Part shown: positions 5,814 through 9,134 of the stretch, one piece after another
Numbering within the stretch: the first letter of the stretch is position 1
How the letters are laid out: every line of letters starts with the position of its first letter
Assembly: GCA_028290325.1 (NCBI GenBank)
Contig: JAQGJY010000474.1
Span: forward strand, 1 to 9,134
DNA from: Tardiphaga sp.
GTDB taxonomy: Bacteria; Pseudomonadota; Alphaproteobacteria; Rhizobiales; Xanthobacteraceae
Direction: 5' to 3'
Length of the DNA: 9,134 nucleotides
Notes under the pieces: model-generated
The model's database searches: none
What the model was told of the DNA's origin: nothing
The model's input: only the letters and a program-made list of their open reading frames with translations
Position numbers and translations under genes: made by a program

Positions 5814-7499
5814 ATGACCCACCCCGGCGAACAGCATTATCCCGACGGCATCACCTGGCACGCGCCGATGCCGCGCATGACGCTGCCGGCCTTGCTCGAC
5901 GCGTCGGCTGTCAAATTCAAGGACCGCATCGCGCTTGAATTTCGCGACCGCGCCTACAGCTATCCTGATTTGAAAATCAAGGCCGATGGCGCCGCTGCTG
6001 CCTTCCTGCGCGCGGGACTCGGTCGCAATACGTCGATCGCCTTGTTCCTCGGCAACACGCCGGATCACCCCGTCAGCTTCTTCGGCGCCTTGAAAGCTGG
6101 CGCGCGCATCGTGCATCTGTCCGCGCTCGACGGCGAGATCGCCCTCGCCCACAAGCTCAGCGATTCCGGCGCGCGCGTTCTTGTCACCAGCAACCTCGCG
6201 ACGCTGTTGCCGATGGCGCTGAAATTCCTCGATCGCGGTCTGCTGGATCGCCTGATCGTCTGCGCCGATACGGATTGGGGCGACGTCGGCAACGCCACGC
6301 TGCCGCTGCCGTCCGATCCGCGCATCGTGTCGTGGCAGGATTTCGCGATGGAGGCCCAGCCGCCCGCCGCGTGGCCGGCGATCGATGTGGGTGACGTCGC
6401 GGTGCTGCAATATACCGGCGGCACCACGGGGCTGCCGAAAGGCGCGATGCTGAGCCACGGCAATCTGATGGCCGCATCGCATCAGTTCAATCTGTGGGGC
6501 CAGCCGGGACGTCTCGCGCGCGGCGACAAGGGCGAGCGCGTGATGTGCGTGCTGCCGCTGTTTCATATCTATGCGCTGCTCGTCGTGCTGCTGCGCGCCG
6601 TCGAGATCGGCGACACCGTCTCGCTGCATCAACGCTTCGACGTCGAGGCCGTGATGCGCGACATCGAGGTGAAACGCGCGACCGTGTTCCCCGGCGTGCC
6701 GACGATGTGGATCGCGATCGCCAACCTGCCCGATATCGACAGCCGGGATTTGTCGTCGCTGGTGCTCGCGGGCTCCGGCGGCGCGCCGTTGCCGGTCGAG
6801 GTCGCCAGCGTGTTCCAGCGCAAGACTGGGTTGTCGTTGAAAAGCGGCTGGGGCATGACCGAGACCTGCGGCGCCGGCACATCGCATTCGGCCAATGGCC
6901 CCGACAAATCCGGTTCGATCGGCGTCGCGATGCCCGGCATCGAGATGGACATCGTCTCCGCCGAGGATTCGTCGAAAGTCCTGGGCGACAACGAGACCGG
7001 CGAAATCCGCATCAAGGGCCCGAATGTCACGCGCGGTTACTGGAACCGGCCGCAGGACTCCGCCACCGCCTTCGTCGGCGAGTGGTTTCTCACCGGCGAC
7101 ATCGGCTATCGCGACGCCGACGGTTATTATTTCATTGTCGATCGCAAGAAGGACATGATCCTGTCCGGTGGCTTCAACGTCTATCCGCAGATGATCGAAC
7201 AGGCGATCTACACGCATCCCGCCGTCCAGGAAGTTATCGTCATCGGCATTCCCGATCCGTATCGCGGCGAGGCCGCAAAAGCCTTCGTGACCTTGAAAAA
7301 GGACGCTTCCGCTTTCACGGTGGACGACCTACGTGGATTCCTGTCGGGCAAGCTCGGCAAGCACGAGCTGCCCGCCGCCGTCGAATTCGTTTCCGAACTG
7401 CCGCGCACGCCGGTCGGGAAATTGTCCCGCCACGAATTGCGCAGTCAGCAACCGTCCGTCTTTCCATCAACAGACCAAGCAACAGGAGGTCGTTCATGA
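5814..7499 (+). CDS. pimA: Acyl/dicarboxylate-CoA ligase (PimA-like, AMP-binding superfamily)
   Basis: ATP-dependent acyl-CoA synthetase that activates a carboxylic acid through an acyl-adenylate and transfers it to CoA. PimA of R. palustris acts on medium-chain dicarboxylic and fatty acids, pimelate included. The 561-residue length fits the family. Motifs are the P-loop YTGGTTGLPKG (200-210), the adenine-binding GWGMTET (345-351), the TGD motif (427-429), the hinge VDRKKDMILSGGFNVYP (442-458) and the catalytic lysine Lys536 in RTPVGKLSRHEL near the C-terminus. All core residues are present. The ATG at 5814 has GGAAG 4 bases upstream, a rather short spacing. The last codons hold the ribosome binding site of the thiolase gene, and the stop overlaps its start. 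Ligase function is firm; dicarboxylate preference is inferred from the operon. Confidence 0.92.
   Translation: MTHPGEQHYPDGITWHAPMPRMTLPALLDASAVKFKDRIALEFRDRAYSYPDLKIKADGAAAAFLRAGLGRNTSIALFLGNTPDHPVSFFGALKAGARIVHLSALDGEIALAHKLSDSGARVLVTSNLATLLPMALKFLDRGLLDRLIVCADTDWGDVGNATLPLPSDPRIVSWQDFAMEAQPPAAWPAIDVGDVAVLQYTGGTTGLPKGAMLSHGNLMAASHQFNLWGQPGRLARGDKGERVMCVLPLFHIYALLVVLLRAVEIGDTVSLHQRFDVEAVMRDIEVKRATVFPGVPTMWIAIANLPDIDSRDLSSLVLAGSGGAPLPVEVASVFQRKTGLSLKSGWGMTETCGAGTSHSANGPDKSGSIGVAMPGIEMDIVSAEDSSKVLGDNETGEIRIKGPNVTRGYWNRPQDSATAFVGEWFLTGDIGYRDADGYYFIVDRKKDMILSGGFNVYPQMIEQAIYTHPAVQEVIVIGIPDPYRGEAAKAFVTLKKDASAFTVDDLRGFLSGKLGKHELPAAVEFVSELPRTPVGKLSRHELRSQQPSVFPSTDQATGGRS
7484..7489 (+). promoter_or_regulatory. 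Strong ribosome binding site for pimB inside the pimA end
   Basis: AGGAGG, the best Shine-Dalgarno match in the window, lies 6 bases before ATG at 7496 and within the last codons of the ligase. It fixes the thiolase start, and with the ATGA overlap it indicates tight translational coupling. Confidence 0.9.
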
Positions 7500-8683
7500 C
7501 CGAAGCCGTTATCGTTTCCACCGCCCGCACGCCGATCGGCAAGGCCTATCGCGGCGCGCTCAACGCCACCGAAGGCGCAACGTTGCTCGGCCACGCCATC
7601 GCGCATGCCGTCAAGCGCGCCGGCATCGACCCGAAGGAAGTCGAGGACGTCGTGATGGGCGCCGCCATGCAGCAGGGTTCGACCGGCGGCAACATCGCGC
7701 GCAAGGCCCTGCTCCGCGCCGGCATTCCCGTCACGGCGGGCGGCACCACGATCGACCGTCAGTGCGCCTCCGGCTTGCAGGCGATCGCGCTCGCGGCGCG
7801 GTCGGTGCTGTTCGACGGCGTCGAAATCGCGGTCGGCGGTGGCGGTGAATCGATCAGCCTCGTGCAGAACGACCACGCCAACAAATTCCATCTGGTCGAT
7901 CCCGAACTGGTCGCGATCAAGAAGGACGTCTACATGCCGATGCTCGACACCGCCGAGACGGTGGCGAAGCGGTATGGCATCTCGCGCGAACGGCAGGACG
8001 AATACTCGCTGGAAAGCCAGCGCCGCACGGCCGCCGCCCAGCAAGGCGGCAAGTTCAACGACGAACTCGCGGCGATCACGACCAAGATGGGCGTCACCGA
8101 CAAGGCCACCGGCGAAGTGACGATGAAAGAGGTCACGCTCTCGAAGGACGAAGGCCCCCGTCCCGAGACCACAGCGGAAGGCCTTGCCAGCCTGAAGGCC
8201 GTGCGCGGCGATGGCTTCACCATCACCGCCGGCAACGCGTCGCAACTCTCCGACGGCGCGTCCGCGACCGTTATCATGAGCGACAAGCTCGCCGCGCAGA
8301 AGGGCCTCAAGCCCCTCGGCATCTTCCGTGGTTTTGTTTCCGCCGGCTGCGAGCCGGATGAAATGGGCATCGGCCCGGTCTTCGCGGTGCCACGGCTGCT
8401 CAAGCGTCACGGTCTCACCGTCGATGACATCGATCTGTGGGAATTGAACGAAGCCTTCGCCGTACAGGTGCTGTATTGCCGCGACAAGCTCGGCATCGAC
8501 CCGGAGAAGCTCAACGTCAATGGCGGCGCGATCTCGGTCGGCCACCCCTATGGCATGTCGGGCGCGCGCCTCGCCGGCCATGCGCTGATCGAAGGCCGGC
8601 GCCGCAAGGCAAAATACGCGGTCGTCACCATGTGCGTCGGCGGCGGCATGGGCTCGGCCGGGCTGCTTGAGATCGTGCATTAA
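7496..8683 (+). CDS. pimB: Acetyl-CoA acyltransferase / 3-ketoacyl-CoA thiolase (PimB-like)
   Basis: Thiolase that cleaves 3-ketoacyl-CoA with CoA, releasing acetyl-CoA and a shortened acyl-CoA, the last step of the cycle; on 3-ketopimeloyl-CoA it would give glutaryl-CoA. It has 395 residues, the usual length. The nucleophile Cys90 lies in DRQCASGLQA, the Asn-Glu-Ala-Phe motif at 318-321, His350 in GGAISVGHPYGMSGAR and the acid/base Cys380 in TMCVGGGMGSAG. All catalytic residues are present. The N-terminus MTEAVIVSTARTPIGKAYRG is typical of degradative thiolases. The frame is open far upstream (to 6494) inside the ligase gene, but that part is out-of-frame shadow; AGGAGG at 7484-7489 and the conserved N-terminus fix the start at 7496. 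The gene overlaps the ligase by ATGA. The thiolase call is firm; the symbol rests on operon order. Confidence 0.94.
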   Translation: MTEAVIVSTARTPIGKAYRGALNATEGATLLGHAIAHAVKRAGIDPKEVEDVVMGAAMQQGSTGGNIARKALLRAGIPVTAGGTTIDRQCASGLQAIALAARSVLFDGVEIAVGGGGESISLVQNDHANKFHLVDPELVAIKKDVYMPMLDTAETVAKRYGISRERQDEYSLESQRRTAAAQQGGKFNDELAAITTKMGVTDKATGEVTMKEVTLSKDEGPRPETTAEGLASLKAVRGDGFTITAGNASQLSDGASATVIMSDKLAAQKGLKPLGIFRGFVSAGCEPDEMGIGPVFAVPRLLKRHGLTVDDIDLWELNEAFAVQVLYCRDKLGIDPEKLNVNGGAISVGHPYGMSGARLAGHALIEGRRRKAKYAVVTMCVGGGMGSAGLLEIVH

Positions 8684-8695
8684 GCCACGCGACGC

Positions 8696-8817
8696 GCCGT
8701 CATCCGGAGGTGCGAGGCGCTGTTCGCGCCGAGCCGCGAAGGATGACGGCGAAGACGATGAACATCCGTCGCCCTTCGAGGCGCGCCAACAAGACAGCGC
8801 GCACCTCAGGGTGACGG
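8696..8817. repeat. Pair of REP-like palindromes between pimB and pimC
   Basis: The left unit has exact 10-bp ends, GCCGTCATCC (8696-8705) and GGATGACGGC (8741-8750), with an inner stem GGCGC/GCGCC (8716-8720/8726-8730). The right unit has ends CCGTCGCCC (8766-8774) and GGGTGACGG (8809-8817) with one mismatch. Across units, the left start (CCGTCATCCGGAGGTGCG) matches the reverse complement of the right end (CCGTCACCCTGAGGTGCG) at 16 of 18 positions, so the whole is also a large inverted repeat. The wording CGTCATCC..GAGGTGCGAG..CTTCGAGGCGCG..CACCTCAGGGTGACGG resembles an interspersed repeat common in Bradyrhizobium. It takes up most of the 164-base gap. Confidence 0.82.
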
Positions 8818-8847
8818 GACACCCCCAACCCAACAGGAGCTCTCACC

Positions 8848-9134
8848 ATGGATCTCAGCCTCAGCAAGGACGAACTCGCCTTCCGCGATGAAGTCCGCAC
8901 ATTTTTCAACGAGAACGTTCCGCCTTAGATGAAGCAGAAGCTGCGCGAGGGTCGCCACACCTCGAAGCAGGATCTCGTCGACTGGACCCGCATCCTCAAC
9001 ACAAAGGGCTGGGCGGGTCCGCATTGGCCGGTCGAGCACGGCGGCACCGGCTGGACGCCCGTGCAGCAATATATCTTCAATGAAGAATTGCAGATGGCCC
9101 CGGCGCAGCCACCGTTGCCGTTCGGTGTCAACAT
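8848..9134 (+). pseudogene. pimC: Acyl-CoA dehydrogenase (PimC-like) start, interrupted by in-frame TAG, 3' end cut by window
   Basis: N-terminal part of an FAD-dependent acyl-CoA dehydrogenase, the expected next gene after pimB; PimC and PimD together form pimeloyl-CoA dehydrogenase in R. palustris. ATG at 8848 has AGGAG 8 bases upstream and opens MDLSLSKDELAFRDEVRTFF, a classic start for the family. After 26 codons comes TAG (8926-8928). The same frame then continues with ATG and 67 further codons to the edge (MKQKLREGRHTSK, then GWAGPHWPVEHGGTGWTP and QQYIFNEELQM), clearly the same protein. So one nonsense codon, with no frameshift, interrupts the gene. The allele could be inactive, could restart at 8929 without the first helix, could be read through, or TAG could be a sequencing error; CAG, GAG or AAG to TAG needs one change. 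Identity is well supported, status is open. Confidence 0.8.
8926..8928 (+). other. In-frame amber codon in pimC followed directly by ATG
   Basis: TAG is codon 27 counted from ATG at 8848, and ATG at 8929-8931 is the next codon. No Shine-Dalgarno sequence precedes the second ATG at useful spacing, so any restart would depend on ribosomes terminating at the TAG. Confidence 0.9.

Noticed and set aside
5736..7217. 493-codon minus-strand frame
   Set aside because: Antisense to the CoA ligase and partly covering the palindromic repeat; composition is that of a shadow frame.
6494..7495. Upstream extension of the thiolase frame (729 codons in total), as a possible fusion protein
   Set aside because: The first 334 codons overlap the ligase in another frame and translate to an Arg-rich sequence without a domain. 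A strong ribosome binding site and the conserved thiolase N-terminus fix the start at 7496.
7445..8833. 462-codon minus-strand frame
   Set aside because: Antisense to the thiolase and running into the REP-like repeats; no recognisable domain.
8926..8928. TAG as a pyrrolysine codon
   Set aside because: Pyrrolysine decoding is known mainly from methanogenic archaea and a few anaerobic bacteria with methylamine methyltransferases. Nothing here points to that machinery, and acyl-CoA dehydrogenases do not use it.

Overview
The window looks like chromosomal DNA of an alphaproteobacterium of the Nitrobacteraceae/Bradyrhizobiaceae group (Bradyrhizobium, Rhodopseudomonas, Afipia and relatives). This rests on GC-rich coding DNA with G/C-ending codons, on gene content and order matching the Rhodopseudomonas palustris pimFABCDE dicarboxylate degradation operon, and on palindromic intergenic repeats of types I associate with that family. 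The taxonomic call comes from recognising gene families, not from a database search.

There are two divergent blocks. The left block (1-3395) is read on the minus strand. In transcription order it holds an IclR-family regulator (2448-3395), then three branched-chain-amino-acid-type (HAAT) ABC transporter genes: livG ATPase (1542-2372), livF ATPase (832-1545) and a livH-type permease (1-821, cut by the window edge). A livM-type permease and a periplasmic binding protein are expected past the left edge but are not seen. The right block (3515-9134) is read on the plus strand. It holds a bifunctional enoyl-CoA hydratase/3-hydroxyacyl-CoA dehydrogenase (pimF-like), an acyl/dicarboxylate-CoA ligase (pimA-like), a thiolase (pimB-like) and the start of an acyl-CoA dehydrogenase (pimC-like) that runs off the right edge.

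The pim-type enzymes form one beta-oxidation cycle. The ligase makes the CoA thioester, the acyl-CoA dehydrogenase introduces the double bond, PimF hydrates and oxidises, and the thiolase releases acetyl-CoA. In R. palustris this set degrades pimelate and other dicarboxylates and assists anaerobic benzoate degradation. The adjoining transporter and IclR regulator suggest, by position only, an uptake-regulation-catabolism unit. The 119-base divergent gap contains a near-perfect IclR-type palindrome (3460-3474), the best candidate operator.

The main anomaly is an in-frame TAG at codon 27 of the pimC-like gene (8926-8928), directly followed by ATG in the same frame. The two long gaps inside the pim block (5600-5813 and 8684-8847) are each largely filled by palindromic repeat elements of two different types. 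A tandem 15-bp repeat (2411-2440) lies between the regulator and livG. I see no RNA gene, CRISPR array, insertion sequence or phage gene, and nothing that amounts to a wholly undescribed system.
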